64,000 nucleotides of DNA from Thalassospira tepidiphila MCCC 1A03514 (lineage in GTDB: Bacteria; Pseudomonadota; Alphaproteobacteria; Rhodospirillales; Thalassospiraceae), in the NCBI RefSeq assembly GCF_001662875.1, contig NZ_JPVZ01000004.1, positions 310,001-374,000 on the forward strand. The letters run 5' to 3'. Each line of letters begins with the position of its first letter. The first letter of the stretch is position 1. The notes below the pieces were generated by a model. It saw only the letters and a program-made list of their open reading frames with translations, was not told the DNA's origin and searched no databases. A program made the translations under genes and the position numbers. This document shows, piece after piece, positions 47,942 through 56,743 of the stretch.

Positions 47942-48442
47942 ATGACGGCGCACCCCGCCCCGAATGCCCGGACAGATCAAAACCGGAATGCAGACAAACC
48001 CGGCGATCCGCATATTGCCGCGCGCCAAAAATGGATGTCGGTTCTGGCCCGCACATCCCGTGCCCGCCTTGAAACCGAATGGTCGGAAAATCACGGTAAT
48101 GAAAGCTGGACACACCTGCGCGAACCGCAGATCGGCATGGTGATGGTCCGCGGCCGCGCTGGTGGTGCCGGGCAGCGTTTCAACCTTGGCGAAATGACCG
48201 TAACGCGTTGTGCCGTCACGCTGTCAGACGGCACGGTCGGGCATTCCTACGTCAAGGGACGTGATCGCATTCAGGCGCAATATGCCGCTCTGTTTGATGC
48301 GGTGATGCTGCGTGACGGATCGGCAAGCGATTTCATCGACACCCTGGCCGCCGAACAGGCCGCGGCCAAACGCGATCATGCCCGCAAGGTTGCCGCCACC
48401 AAAGTTGATTTCTTCACCCTTGTCCGCGGAGAAGACGAATGA
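47942..48442 (+). CDS. phnG: C-P lyase core subunit PhnG
   Basis: A 166-residue PhnG. It has RQKWMSVLARTSRARLE, EPQIGMVMVRGRAGG and FNLGEMTVTRCAV, all typical of the family. With PhnH, PhnI and PhnL it catalyses the first step, in which the phosphonate replaces adenine of ATP. The ATG at 47942 has AAAAGGGATC upstream. It overlaps phnH by four bases. Confidence 0.95.
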   Translation: MTAHPAPNARTDQNRNADKPGDPHIAARQKWMSVLARTSRARLETEWSENHGNESWTHLREPQIGMVMVRGRAGGAGQRFNLGEMTVTRCAVTLSDGTVGHSYVKGRDRIQAQYAALFDAVMLRDGSASDFIDTLAAEQAAAKRDHARKVAATKVDFFTLVRGEDE

Positions 48443-49062
48443 CGCCCCAACCCCAATCACCCCCCGCCCAGACAAGCGACTTGCTGCCCGGTTTTGATCA
48501 TGCGGCCTTTGATTCAAACGCTGTTTTTCGCGCCCTGTTGGATGCGATGTCGCGTCCGGGTCGCATTTATGATTTGCCGGTCAATATTTCCGCCCCCGAT
48601 GGCCTGAACAAAGCCGCCACCGCAACGCTACTTGCCATGGCCGATATGGATACCACAGTCTGGATGTCACCAAACTGCGCGACCAAGGCCGCAGGCGATC
48701 ATTTGAAATTCCATTGCGGCTGCCCGATCAGCACGGATGTCAAACAGGCCGATTTTGCAATTGCGCGCATTTCCGATGATCTGTCCTTTGTCACCGATCT
48801 TGCCGTTGGCAATGCGGAATATCCTGATCAATCCGCAACCCTGATCCTGATGGTCGATGAGATTTCAGATCGCCCGTCCATGACCCTGAAGGGTCCGGGC
48901 ATCAAGGATACACACAGCCTTTGCATCAAGGGGCTTCCCGAGAGCTTTCACGCATGGCGCGCAGAAAACCATCACCTGTTTCCGTGCGGCGTTGATGTGA
49001 TTTTCGCAAGCGACACCCAGATCGCCGCCCTGTCGCGCACCACCCGGATCGAGGTCAATTAA
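48439..49062 (+). CDS. phnH: C-P lyase subunit PhnH
   Basis: A 207-residue PhnH. The segments FRALLDAMSRPGRIYDLP and the HFKFHCGC-like region DHLKFHCGCPI match the family. PhnH is needed for C-P lyase assembly within the PhnGHIJ core. The ATG overlaps phnG by four bases and the stop is two bases before phnI, so translation is coupled. Confidence 0.94.
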   Translation: MTPQPQSPPAQTSDLLPGFDHAAFDSNAVFRALLDAMSRPGRIYDLPVNISAPDGLNKAATATLLAMADMDTTVWMSPNCATKAAGDHLKFHCGCPISTDVKQADFAIARISDDLSFVTDLAVGNAEYPDQSATLILMVDEISDRPSMTLKGPGIKDTHSLCIKGLPESFHAWRAENHHLFPCGVDVIFASDTQIAALSRTTRIEVN

Positions 49063-49064
49063 TC

Positions 49065-50198
49065 ATGTATGTTGCAGTAAAAGGTGGCGAACGCGCCATC
49101 AACAATGCGCACAAGCTTCTGGCCGAACAGCGTCGCGGCGACAAGACCATTGCCGAAATCGAAACTGATCAGATCGAACAGCAACTGTCGCTATCCGTCA
49201 CCCGTGTCATGGCCGAAGGGTCGCTTTATGATCGCGATCTGGCCGCCCTTGCCATCAAGCAGGCCCGTGGCGACCTGATCGAGGCGATCTTTTTGATGCG
49301 GGCCTATCGCACGACGCTGCCGCGTTTTGCCTTTTCCAAACCGATCAAAACCGCCGAGATGGATGTTTCACGTCGCATTTCAGCAACCTTCAAGGACTTG
49401 CCCGGCGGACAGATCCTGGGCCCGACCTTTGACTACACGCATCGCCTTCTGGATTTCACCCTGATGGCCAACGGCGAGGCACCGACTGAGGCGCCGAGTG
49501 GTGAAAATCCGATTGATGAGAACATGCCGCGCGTCCTTGATGACATCCTGAACTATGAAGGTCTTATTCAGGATGAACCGGTTCCGGTCGATGAAAACGC
49601 CCCGGTCGCCGATTTGACCCGCGAGCCGGTCAAGTTCCCGGCCGGGCGCGACTTGCGTTTGCAGAACCTGTCACGCGGTGATGAGGGATTTGTTCTGGCA
49701 CTTGGTTACTCCACACAGCGCGGCTATGCCAACAGCCACGCCTTTGTCGGCGAAATCCGCTATGGCACCGTGTCGGTCGAGATCGAACCCGAAGAACTCG
49801 GCTTTGCGATTGATATCGGTGACATCGAACTGACCGAGTGCGAGACGGTCAACAAGTTCAAGGGATCAAAAACCAAGCTGCCGCAATTTACCCGTGGCTA
49901 TGGCCTTGTGTTTGGCCAGAACGAGCGCAAGGCCATTTCGATGGCACTTGTGGATCGTGCCATGCGCGCCAATGAAATGGGCGAACAGATCATGGGCCCG
50001 GCACAGGACAGCGAGTTCGTGATGGAACATAGCGACAATGTCCAGTCCACCGGCTTTGTCGAACATATCAAGCTGCCACACTATGTCGATTTCCAGGGCG
50101 AACTTGAACTGGTGCGCCGCATGCGCGCCGAGGTCGAAGAACGTCTGGCGAAAGCCGAAGCTGAGAATGGCACATCCCAACCCGAGGCCGCGGAGTAA
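49065..50198 (+). CDS. phnI: C-P lyase subunit PhnI
   Basis: A 377-residue PhnI, starting MYVAVKGGERAINNAHKLL as nearly all members do. It is the nucleosidase/phosphonate-transfer subunit that attaches phosphonate to C1 of the ATP ribose. The segment FALGYSTQRGYANSHAFV (here VLALGYSTQRG) and EHIKLPHYVDFQGELELVRR are conserved. It is four bases from phnJ and lies in the core operon. Confidence 0.96.
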   Translation: MYVAVKGGERAINNAHKLLAEQRRGDKTIAEIETDQIEQQLSLSVTRVMAEGSLYDRDLAALAIKQARGDLIEAIFLMRAYRTTLPRFAFSKPIKTAEMDVSRRISATFKDLPGGQILGPTFDYTHRLLDFTLMANGEAPTEAPSGENPIDENMPRVLDDILNYEGLIQDEPVPVDENAPVADLTREPVKFPAGRDLRLQNLSRGDEGFVLALGYSTQRGYANSHAFVGEIRYGTVSVEIEPEELGFAIDIGDIELTECETVNKFKGSKTKLPQFTRGYGLVFGQNERKAISMALVDRAMRANEMGEQIMGPAQDSEFVMEHSDNVQSTGFVEHIKLPHYVDFQGELELVRRMRAEVEERLAKAEAENGTSQPEAAE

Positions 50199-50202
50199 TC
50201 CC

Positions 50203-51129
50203 ATGGAACAGACTGTCAAAAATCCGGCCGACGGGGCACCGGACTATAATTTTGCCTATCTTGACGAACAGACCAAACGCATGATCCGGCGTGCCCTGCT
50301 TAAGGCCGTGGCGATCCCGGGCTATCAAGTGCCGTTTGCCGGGCGCGAAATGCCAATGCCGTATGGCTGGGGCACGGGGGGCGTTCAGGTAACGGCCGCC
50401 GTGATCGGCCCGAATGATACGCTTAAGGTCATTGACCAAGGGGCGGATGACACCACCAACGCGGTTTCCATCCGTCAGTTCTTTGCCAAGACCGCACAGG
50501 TGGCCACCACGGAAAAAACCGCCGAGGCATCGATCATTCAGACCCGTCACCGCATCCCGGAAAAGGAACTGCGCGAAGATCAGGTGCTGGTCTATCAGGT
50601 ACCGATCCCGGAACCTCTTCGGTTCCTTGAACCGCGTGAAACCGAAACGCGCAAGATGCACGCGCTTGAAGAATACGGTCTGATGCATGTGAAGCTTTAT
50701 GAAGATATCTCACGTCATGGCCATATCGCGACCACCTATGCCTATCCGGTGATGGTCGATGATCGCTATGTGATGGATCCGTCGCCAACACCAAAGTTCG
50801 ACAATCCGAAAATGAACAATATGGCCGCCCTTCAGCTTTTCGGGGCTGGTCGCGAAAAGCGCATCTATGCCCTGCCGCCCTACACCAAGGTCAAAAGCCT
50901 CGATTTCGAGGATCATCCGTTCGAAGTCCAGACCTGGGAAGACGAATGCGGCATGTGCGGTGCGCGCGACAGTTACCTTGATGAAGTCATCCTCGATGAT
51001 CAGGGCAATCGGATGTTTGTCTGCTCGGACACCGATTACTGCGCGGAACGACAGGAAGCCGGCCATCGCGGCCCGCAACATCATGACCAACCCCTAGGTA
51101 GCGCAGATCGCGGAAAGGCAGCAGAATAA
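50203..51129 (+). CDS. phnJ: C-P lyase radical SAM subunit PhnJ
   Basis: A 308-residue PhnJ, the enzyme that cleaves the C-P bond of ribosyl phosphonate triphosphate-derived intermediate by radical SAM chemistry. The unusual iron-sulfur motif is exact: C249-x2-C252-x21-C274-x5-C280, offset by eight from E. coli numbering, and the proposed glycyl radical residue is G40 in AIPGYQVPF. The ATG at 50203 is used because the family starts there; an earlier in-frame ATG lies inside phnI. Its TAA overlaps the phnK start by one base. Confidence 0.97.
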   Translation: MEQTVKNPADGAPDYNFAYLDEQTKRMIRRALLKAVAIPGYQVPFAGREMPMPYGWGTGGVQVTAAVIGPNDTLKVIDQGADDTTNAVSIRQFFAKTAQVATTEKTAEASIIQTRHRIPEKELREDQVLVYQVPIPEPLRFLEPRETETRKMHALEEYGLMHVKLYEDISRHGHIATTYAYPVMVDDRYVMDPSPTPKFDNPKMNNMAALQLFGAGREKRIYALPPYTKVKSLDFEDHPFEVQTWEDECGMCGARDSYLDEVILDDQGNRMFVCSDTDYCAERQEAGHRGPQHHDQPLGSADRGKAAE

Positions 51130-51911
51130 TGACCCAGATGAACGAACCGCTTCTGCGCGTGGATAACCTGACCATGATGTATGGCGACCGGGTTGGCTGC
51201 AAGGATGTCAGTTTTGAACTCCGCCCCGGTGAAGTCCTTGGCATCGTTGGGGAATCCGGATCAGGAAAGTCAACTTTGCTGCGCAGTATTTCTGCCCAGC
51301 AGGAACCGACCAAGGGGACGGTTGAATATCAAACCCGCATTGATGGCGTGCGCGATGTCTATCAGATGTCCGAAGCCCAGCGCCGTTTGCTGATGCGCAC
51401 CGACTGGGCGTTTGTGCATCAGAACCCGCGCGATGGTTTGCGTATGAATGTCAGTGCCGGGGCCAATATTGGCGAACGGCTGATGGCGATCGGTGATCGT
51501 CATTATGGCAATATCCGCAGCAATGCGGACAACTGGCTTTGCAAGGTTGAAATCGCATCCGAGCGCCTTGATGATCTGCCATCAACCTTTTCGGGCGGCA
51601 TGCAGCAACGTCTGCAGATTGCCCGCAACCTCGTAACCAGCCCGCGCCTCGTCTTTATGGACGAACCCACGGGTGGGCTTGATGTTTCCGTTCAGGCCAG
51701 ATTGCTCGATCTGCTGCGCGGGCTGGTTCACGACCTTAATCTTGCGGTGATCATCGTCACCCACGATTTGGCAGTCGCCCGTCTTCTTTCGCACCGGCTA
51801 ATGGTGATGCAACAGGGCAAGGTCATTGAACATGGCCTGACCGATCAGGTTCTTGACGACCCGCAGCATCCCTATACCCAGCTGCTTGTTTCTTCCATTC
51901 TGCAAAACTGA
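51129..51911 (+). CDS. phnK: C-P lyase ABC-type protein PhnK
   Basis: A 260-residue ABC ATPase homologue. Walker A GESGSGKST, signature FSGGMQQRLQIAR and Walker B LVFMDEPTGGLD are intact. PhnK docks on the PhnGHIJ core; it is not a transport ATPase. It overlaps phnJ by one base and is 14 bases from phnL. Confidence 0.95.
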   Translation: MTQMNEPLLRVDNLTMMYGDRVGCKDVSFELRPGEVLGIVGESGSGKSTLLRSISAQQEPTKGTVEYQTRIDGVRDVYQMSEAQRRLLMRTDWAFVHQNPRDGLRMNVSAGANIGERLMAIGDRHYGNIRSNADNWLCKVEIASERLDDLPSTFSGGMQQRLQIARNLVTSPRLVFMDEPTGGLDVSVQARLLDLLRGLVHDLNLAVIIVTHDLAVARLLSHRLMVMQQGKVIEHGLTDQVLDDPQHPYTQLLVSSILQN

Positions 51912-51925
51912 CCGGGGCGAAGAAA

Positions 51926-52630
51926 ATGTCTGAAATGCTTCATGCTCAAAACGTCGCCAAAAGCTTTACCCTGCACACACAGGGAAGCGTGACCATCCCG
52001 GTTTTCGAAGGTGTTGAATTCATGCTTTCGACTGGTGAATGCATCGCGCTGACCGGTGAATCCGGATCGGGGAAAAGTACCTTTATGCGCATGCTTTATG
52101 CCAATTACACCTGCTCTCAGGGGGCCATCAAGGTGTTCCATGATGGCGACTGGCTGGATATCACCACCGCCAGCCCGCATTCGATATTGGAAATCCGCAA
52201 GCGTACGCTGGGATATGTTTCGCAGTTCCTGCGCGTAATCCCGCGCGTACCGACCCTTGATATCGTTGCCGAACCACTTGTCGCACTTGGCACGGATCGC
52301 AAGACCGCCACTGACAAGGCACGTGATCTTTTAACCCGTCTTCGCATTCCGGAACGTTTGTGGCAGCTTTCGCCGCTGACCTTTTCGGGTGGGGAACAGC
52401 AACGTGTGAATATTGCGCGTGGCTTTATTGCCGATTATCCGATCATGCTGCTGGATGAACCGACCGCATCGCTTGACGCCCAAAATCGCGCCACAGTTCT
52501 GGCGTTGATTGAAGAAGCCAAAAGCCGTGGGGCAGCGATTGCCGGTATTTTCCATGACCACGAAACCCGTGATGCCGTCTGCACCGGGTCGTTTGATGTG
52601 ACTTCGTTTAAAGTTGGGGCCAATGACTGA
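51926..52630 (+). CDS. phnL: C-P lyase ABC-type protein PhnL
   Basis: A 234-residue ABC ATPase homologue with Walker A GESGSGKSTF, signature TFSGGEQQRVNIARG and Walker B MLLDEPTASLD. PhnL works with PhnG, H and I in forming the ribosyl phosphonate. It overlaps phnM by eight bases, so the two are coupled. Confidence 0.95.
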   Translation: MSEMLHAQNVAKSFTLHTQGSVTIPVFEGVEFMLSTGECIALTGESGSGKSTFMRMLYANYTCSQGAIKVFHDGDWLDITTASPHSILEIRKRTLGYVSQFLRVIPRVPTLDIVAEPLVALGTDRKTATDKARDLLTRLRIPERLWQLSPLTFSGGEQQRVNIARGFIADYPIMLLDEPTASLDAQNRATVLALIEEAKSRGAAIAGIFHDHETRDAVCTGSFDVTSFKVGAND

Positions 52631-53765
52631 ACAGATTTTTACCAATGCCAAACTCGTTCTGGCCAACGAAGTCATTGATGGCGCCGTACAGGTCAAGGAC
52701 GGCAAGATCAGCGATATTTCCGATCGTCCATCGAACCTGCCAGGGGCAGAGGACATGGGTGGCGATTATCTGATGCCCGGCCTGGTCGAGCTGCATACCG
52801 ACAATCTCGACAAGCACCTGACGCCACGCCCCAAAACCCGATGGCCGGCAACAGCCGCCGTTGTCGCGCACGACAATCAGGTCGCCAGTGCCGGGATCAC
52901 CACCGTGTTTGATGCGGTATCCATCGGCGATGTCAATGAAGGGTCGGAGCGCATTGTCAGACTGATTGAATCAGTCAACGCCCTTGAACACGCGCTGGAA
53001 AATGCACTGCTACGCGCGGACCACAAACTGCATCTGCGCTGCGAAACATCCTTCCCGGGCATGGTCGAGGCCCTTGGTCAATTGATCGACCTGCCTCTGG
53101 TCAGCATGCTTTCGGTGATGGATCACACACCGGGTCAGCGCCAGTTCGTCAGCCTTGATGCCTATTACACTTACTATCAGGGAAAATACGGCCTGAACGA
53201 CGAGGAAATGCGCAAATTCATCGCCACCCGCCGTCGCGATGCGGAGCTTTATTCCGAAAAGCATCGCCGTCATGTGGTCGAACAGGCCCATGCGAAGGGC
53301 CTGGCACTCGCCAGCCACGATGACGCCACAACTGAGCACGTCGCCGAGGCGGTTGCAGACAAAATGACCGTGGCCGAATTCCCCACCACGCTTGAAGCGG
53401 CCAAGGCATCGCATGAAGGTGGGCTTGGTGTGATGATGGGTGGCCCGAACCTTGTGCGCGGCGGATCGCATAGCGGCAATGTTGCGGCAGGCGATCTGGC
53501 AAAGCATGGCTATCTCGACATCATATCAAGCGACTATGTGCCGCACAGTCTTTTGCACGGCGCGATGAAGCTGTTTGACGAGTTCGACGGTTACGATCTG
53601 CCACGTGCCATTCGCACCGTGTCGCTTAATCCGGCGACCCATGTCGGGCTTGATGATCGGGGCGAGATCGCGGTTGGCAAACGTGGTGATCTGATCCGGG
53701 TGCACCATTCGCCGCACCATCCGATTGTGCGCGGTGTCTGGCGCGAAGGTGTTCGGGTGTCATGA
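52623..53765 (+). CDS. phnM: Alpha-D-ribose 1-methylphosphonate 5-triphosphate diphosphatase PhnM
   Basis: A 380-residue amidohydrolase-family enzyme that removes pyrophosphate from the ribosyl phosphonate 5-triphosphate. The metal-binding motif is in LVELHTDNLDKHL (H58, D60) and LASHDDATTEHV and GGPNLVRGGSHSGNV are conserved. The ATG at 52623 overlaps phnL; a TTG at 52614 is less likely. The stop is inside the phnN start region (four-base overlap). Confidence 0.95.
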   Translation: MTEQIFTNAKLVLANEVIDGAVQVKDGKISDISDRPSNLPGAEDMGGDYLMPGLVELHTDNLDKHLTPRPKTRWPATAAVVAHDNQVASAGITTVFDAVSIGDVNEGSERIVRLIESVNALEHALENALLRADHKLHLRCETSFPGMVEALGQLIDLPLVSMLSVMDHTPGQRQFVSLDAYYTYYQGKYGLNDEEMRKFIATRRRDAELYSEKHRRHVVEQAHAKGLALASHDDATTEHVAEAVADKMTVAEFPTTLEAAKASHEGGLGVMMGGPNLVRGGSHSGNVAAGDLAKHGYLDIISSDYVPHSLLHGAMKLFDEFDGYDLPRAIRTVSLNPATHVGLDDRGEIAVGKRGDLIRVHHSPHHPIVRGVWREGVRVS

Positions 53766-54367
53766 CCGGGGGGCCTGCACATAATTGCAGATCAGGATAT
53801 GGCCTTTTGGTCCTCGTCGTCGGCCCAAGTGGTGTTGGCAAGGACACCCTTCTCGATGCAGCACGCGAAAGACTTGCCCAAGACAAGCATTTCTGCTTTC
53901 CACGGCGCTGCATCACCCGCCCGGCCGGATCGGTTGGGGAGACACACATCCCCGTTCGGCCCGAGGATTTCGGGCAAATGGCACGTCAGGGCGCGTTCCT
54001 GTTGAGCTGGATGGCCCATGATCTGGGCTACGGCATCCCGCGCCATGTTCTTGGCGAGGTCGAGGCGGGCAAAACCGTCATCGTCAATGTATCGCGCAGC
54101 GTCATTAGCGATGCCTGTGCCCTTGTCGGGCAAAAAAACGTCCGGGTGATCAGCATCCGTGCCAGCAGCGAGGCATTGCGCAAACGGCTTAAAGCCCGTG
54201 GGCGTGAAGATGCCCTTGATATCGAACGCCGGCTTGCGCGCGCATCCGCCTATCAGGTTGACGGCGATCATGTTGTTCATGTTGATAATGATACCGATCT
54301 TGAAACCGGCATCGCGCGTTTTATCCACGCAATTGAGATGCCACAATCGATTGCAAACCGCGCCTGA
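53762..54367 (+). CDS. phnN: Ribose 1,5-bisphosphate phosphokinase PhnN
   Basis: A 201-residue kinase that makes PRPP from ribose 1,5-bisphosphate and ATP, the last step of the C-P lyase pathway. The P-loop is VVGPSGVGKDTLL (about 19-31), and CFPRRCITRP and ARGREDALDIERRL are family segments. It is the last gene of the rightward operon. Its substrate must come from a cyclic phosphodiesterase; no phnP is in the window. Confidence 0.95.
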   Translation: MTGGPAHNCRSGYGLLVLVVGPSGVGKDTLLDAARERLAQDKHFCFPRRCITRPAGSVGETHIPVRPEDFGQMARQGAFLLSWMAHDLGYGIPRHVLGEVEAGKTVIVNVSRSVISDACALVGQKNVRVISIRASSEALRKRLKARGREDALDIERRLARASAYQVDGDHVVHVDNDTDLETGIARFIHAIEMPQSIANRA

Positions 54368-54385
54368 GACAGTTTGAAACACCCC

Positions 54386-54416
54386 AAAATGCTGCACCTT
54401 AAAAGCGCAGCATTTT
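54386..54416. terminator. Bidirectional terminator between phnN and DUF1045
   Basis: A perfect ten-base stem AAAATGCTGC/GCAGCATTTT with an 11-base loop, with A and T runs outside, lies between the convergent phnN and DUF1045 genes and touches the DUF1045 stop. Confidence 0.88.
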
Positions 54417-55117
54417 TATCCAGCCAATGGGAAGCGTTTCAGCAATCTGAACGGCTTCTGATCACCCGGATCACCAAACAAACAGACTTCGCGAACGGTA
54501 AATGGTTCCTGACACAGCGGCGCGACCAACCCTGACAGTGCCGCCTTGAAGCGATCAACCTGCTCGTCTGACAGCTTGTTGGTCAATGTTAGATGGAAGC
54601 GGAATTCTTCCATGACATAGGGATAGCCCCAGCGCACAAGATAGGCTTCCTGCCGATCCGTCAGACCGCTAGCACGGCGCTTGTTCATTGCCGCTTCGTC
54701 TTCGGGCTGGCGAAAGTCATCGAGTTCGCGCACAAGCGTTGCCGCAAGGTCAGCCAATTCTGCGACCGGTTCGGTCGGAACAAGTGCCAGAAAACGACCA
54801 ATTGCCTTTAAGACCAGGTGCCCGCACGTTACCGGTGCAGTCGTTTTGCAAAGGCGCGAAACGGCTGCTTCCAGATCGCCACGATCCATACCGCTTGGCA
54901 GTGCGAATGGCGGTTTCAGAGTACCATGAAAGCCGTATCGGCTTGGCGACGTGGTTGCCGCCACAATCTCGGCTTCTGTCAGGCCCGCACCAGTTGGACG
55001 GGCCAACTGGTTTCCGGTTTCCGGATCACGCCCCAGCCAGGCATTGCCAAACTGCCCCAACGCGCTTTGCGGTTCTGGCGCATAATAAAGCGCGTAGCGT
55101 TGATATTGGTCGGTCAT
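54416..55117 (-). CDS. DUF1045 2H-phosphodiesterase-like phosphonate protein
   Basis: A 233-residue DUF1045 protein, known as a phosphonate-cluster family. Both catalytic motifs of the 2H phosphoesterase superfamily are present: H64-G-T-L and H175-L-T-L. 2H enzymes open cyclic phosphates, including ribose 1,2-cyclic phosphate in ADP-ribose derivatives. The C-P lyase pathway yields 5-phosphoribosyl 1,2-cyclic phosphate, which PhnP opens in E. coli; phnP is not here. A PhnP-replacing role is therefore plausible but inferred. ATG 55117 starts the conserved YALYYAPEP region. Confidence 0.9.
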   Translation of the reverse strand: MTDQYQRYALYYAPEPQSALGQFGNAWLGRDPETGNQLARPTGAGLTEAEIVAATTSPSRYGFHGTLKPPFALPSGMDRGDLEAAVSRLCKTTAPVTCGHLVLKAIGRFLALVPTEPVAELADLAATLVRELDDFRQPEDEAAMNKRRASGLTDRQEAYLVRWGYPYVMEEFRFHLTLTNKLSDEQVDRFKAALSGLVAPLCQEPFTVREVCLFGDPGDQKPFRLLKRFPLAG

Positions 55118-55153
55118 GAGTGAACTCTGGAAACGGGTGACGTGGCGAGAAAC

Positions 55154-55181
55154 GCCGAAGGTTAGCAGCTTAGCCTTCGGC
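55154..55181 (-). terminator. Hairpin between the acyltransferase and DUF1045 genes
   Basis: An eight-base stem GCCGAAGG/CCTTCGGC extends to 12 pairs with wobbles, closed by a four-base loop. On the minus strand it is followed by GTTTCT, a weak T run. It may partly terminate the phnCDE unit before DUF1045. Confidence 0.6.
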
Positions 55182-55212
55182 ATCCATCAAATCATTGGGA
55201 AATATTGATCGG

Positions 55213-55860
55213 TTAAACCGTATCGTATTTCAGGCAAAAGTCACGCACCGGAAGCGTTCGGAAATCCTGCAACCTTTCGCGCAGCATTTCATGCGACCAA
55301 TCCCACCAGCGAATGCGCAACAGGGCATCGACGATGTCTGCCTCAAACCGGGGTCGGAGGGGGGCTGCGGGAATACCCGTCACAATCGTGTAGGGCGCGA
55401 CATCCTTGGTAACCACCGCACCGGACCCAACCACCGAACCAATGCCGATAGTCACACCACCCTGCACAATCGCGCCATGCCCAATCCAGACATCGTGTTC
55501 AAGTCGAACGCGTTTTTCACGCCGCCAGTCAAAAAACGCCGGGTCGTCTTCGCCCAGTTCATAGGCGCTGGAGCGATATTGGAAATGATGCATCGACGCC
55601 CGGTCCATCGGATGCTGTCCTGGGTTGATCCGGGTATGGGCGGCGATATTTACGAACTTGCCGATATCGGAATAGATGATCTCGCTGTCATTCACGACAT
55701 AGGAATAATCATCCATTCTCGTTTCGCGCACCGAGGTCCGTGCACCGACTTCGGTCCAGATCCCCATTTCGCAATCAACGACAATCGCTGTTTGGTCAAT
55801 CGTGGGCTGTTCCGACAATGCCTTCATTGCCGGTTTGGCCTGCGTAATCGAAAACGCCAT
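55213..55860 (-). CDS. Hexapeptide-repeat acyltransferase of phosphonate cluster
   Basis: A 215-residue left-handed beta-helix acyltransferase. Hexapeptide repeats are seen in [20 protein letters not shown] (about 127-146) and onward, with the catalytic-type histidine in [15 protein letters not shown] region. The family is found in phn loci (the phosphonate hexapeptide transferase group). It probably acetylates an amino group or hydroxyl, perhaps protecting cells from aminophosphonates in the way PhnO does. It starts two bases after the phnE stop. Confidence 0.88.
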   Translation of the reverse strand: MAFSITQAKPAMKALSEQPTIDQTAIVVDCEMGIWTEVGARTSVRETRMDDYSYVVNDSEIIYSDIGKFVNIAAHTRINPGQHPMDRASMHHFQYRSSAYELGEDDPAFFDWRREKRVRLEHDVWIGHGAIVQGGVTIGIGSVVGSGAVVTKDVAPYTIVTGIPAAPLRPRFEADIVDALLRIRWWDWSHEMLRERLQDFRTLPVRDFCLKYDTV

Positions 55861-55862
55861 GA

Positions 55863-56675
55863 TCAGGTCACCAGTTTGCGCAGACGCTGGGACACCATAT
55901 CAAGCAGGCTGACCGAGATAATGATGATGATCATGACTGCCGCTGTTTCCGCGTAATAGAAGCCACGGATATATTCCCAAAGCACCATGCCGATACCACC
56001 GGCCCCAACAATGCCCAGCACAGTCGCCGAACGCACGTTGCTCTCGAAACGATAGAGCGAATAGGAAATCCACAACGGCAAGACCTGCGGGATCACACCA
56101 AAGATGACTTCCTGAAGCGCATTGGCACCCGTTGCGCGAATGCCTTCGACCGGTTCGGGGTCAATTGCTTCGACCGCCTCGGAAAACAGTTTGGCCAGAA
56201 CGCCCGTGGTGTGGATCCAAAGCGCCAGGACACCGGCAAACGGGCCAAGGCCGACCGCGACCACAAACAACATGGCAAAGACCATTTCGTTGATCGCGCG
56301 GAAAGAATCCATCAGGCGGCGTACCGGCTGATAGACCCAGACAGGGACGATATTTTCAGAAGAAAGAATACCAAACGGGATCGAGCAAACGATGGAAAGT
56401 GCTGTGCCCCAGATCGCAATCTGGATGGTGATCCACATTTCTGCGACATACATCTTCCACATCAGGAAGTCGGGCGGGAAGAAGCCCTCGGCGAAGTCGA
56501 CCATGTTGCCGCTGTTTTCAAACAGCGCCATCGGGCGCATATCTGCACCTTCCCACGACATGGCCAGAAGTCCAAGGATGATCGCCCAAAGCAGGAAGCT
56601 CGATGCCGACCGCTTAAGGTCACGCGGCGGAAGCTCCGTTGCGACAGATGATGTCGAAGAAATGCTGCTGTTCAT
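55863..56675 (-). CDS. phnE: Phosphonate ABC transporter permease PhnE
   Basis: A 270-residue permease with about six helices. The EAA-like loop is [19 protein letters not shown], matching the PhnE signature. With PhnC and PhnD it imports phosphonates across the inner membrane. Only one permease gene is present. A hairpin lies between the phnD stop and phnE start. Confidence 0.95.
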   Translation of the reverse strand: MNSSISSTSSVATELPPRDLKRSASSFLLWAIILGLLAMSWEGADMRPMALFENSGNMVDFAEGFFPPDFLMWKMYVAEMWITIQIAIWGTALSIVCSIPFGILSSENIVPVWVYQPVRRLMDSFRAINEMVFAMLFVVAVGLGPFAGVLALWIHTTGVLAKLFSEAVEAIDPEPVEGIRATGANALQEVIFGVIPQVLPLWISYSLYRFESNVRSATVLGIVGAGGIGMVLWEYIRGFYYAETAAVMIIIIISVSLLDMVSQRLRKLVT

Positions 56676-56701
56676 CGTTCAAATCCCGGAATTAAAAGCA
56701 A

Positions 56702-56732
56702 ACAGGGAGCGCACCTTTGATGCACTCCCTGT
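56702..56732 (-). other. Intra-operon hairpin between phnD and phnE
   Basis: An ACAGGGAG/CTCCCTGT stem of eight pairs extends to 12 in minus-strand RNA through one G-U pair, with a seven-base loop. It is followed by TTTGCTTTTA, so it may act as partial terminator or 3' stabiliser of the phnCD message. Confidence 0.6.
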
Positions 56733-56743
56733 CGAAAAGTTGG

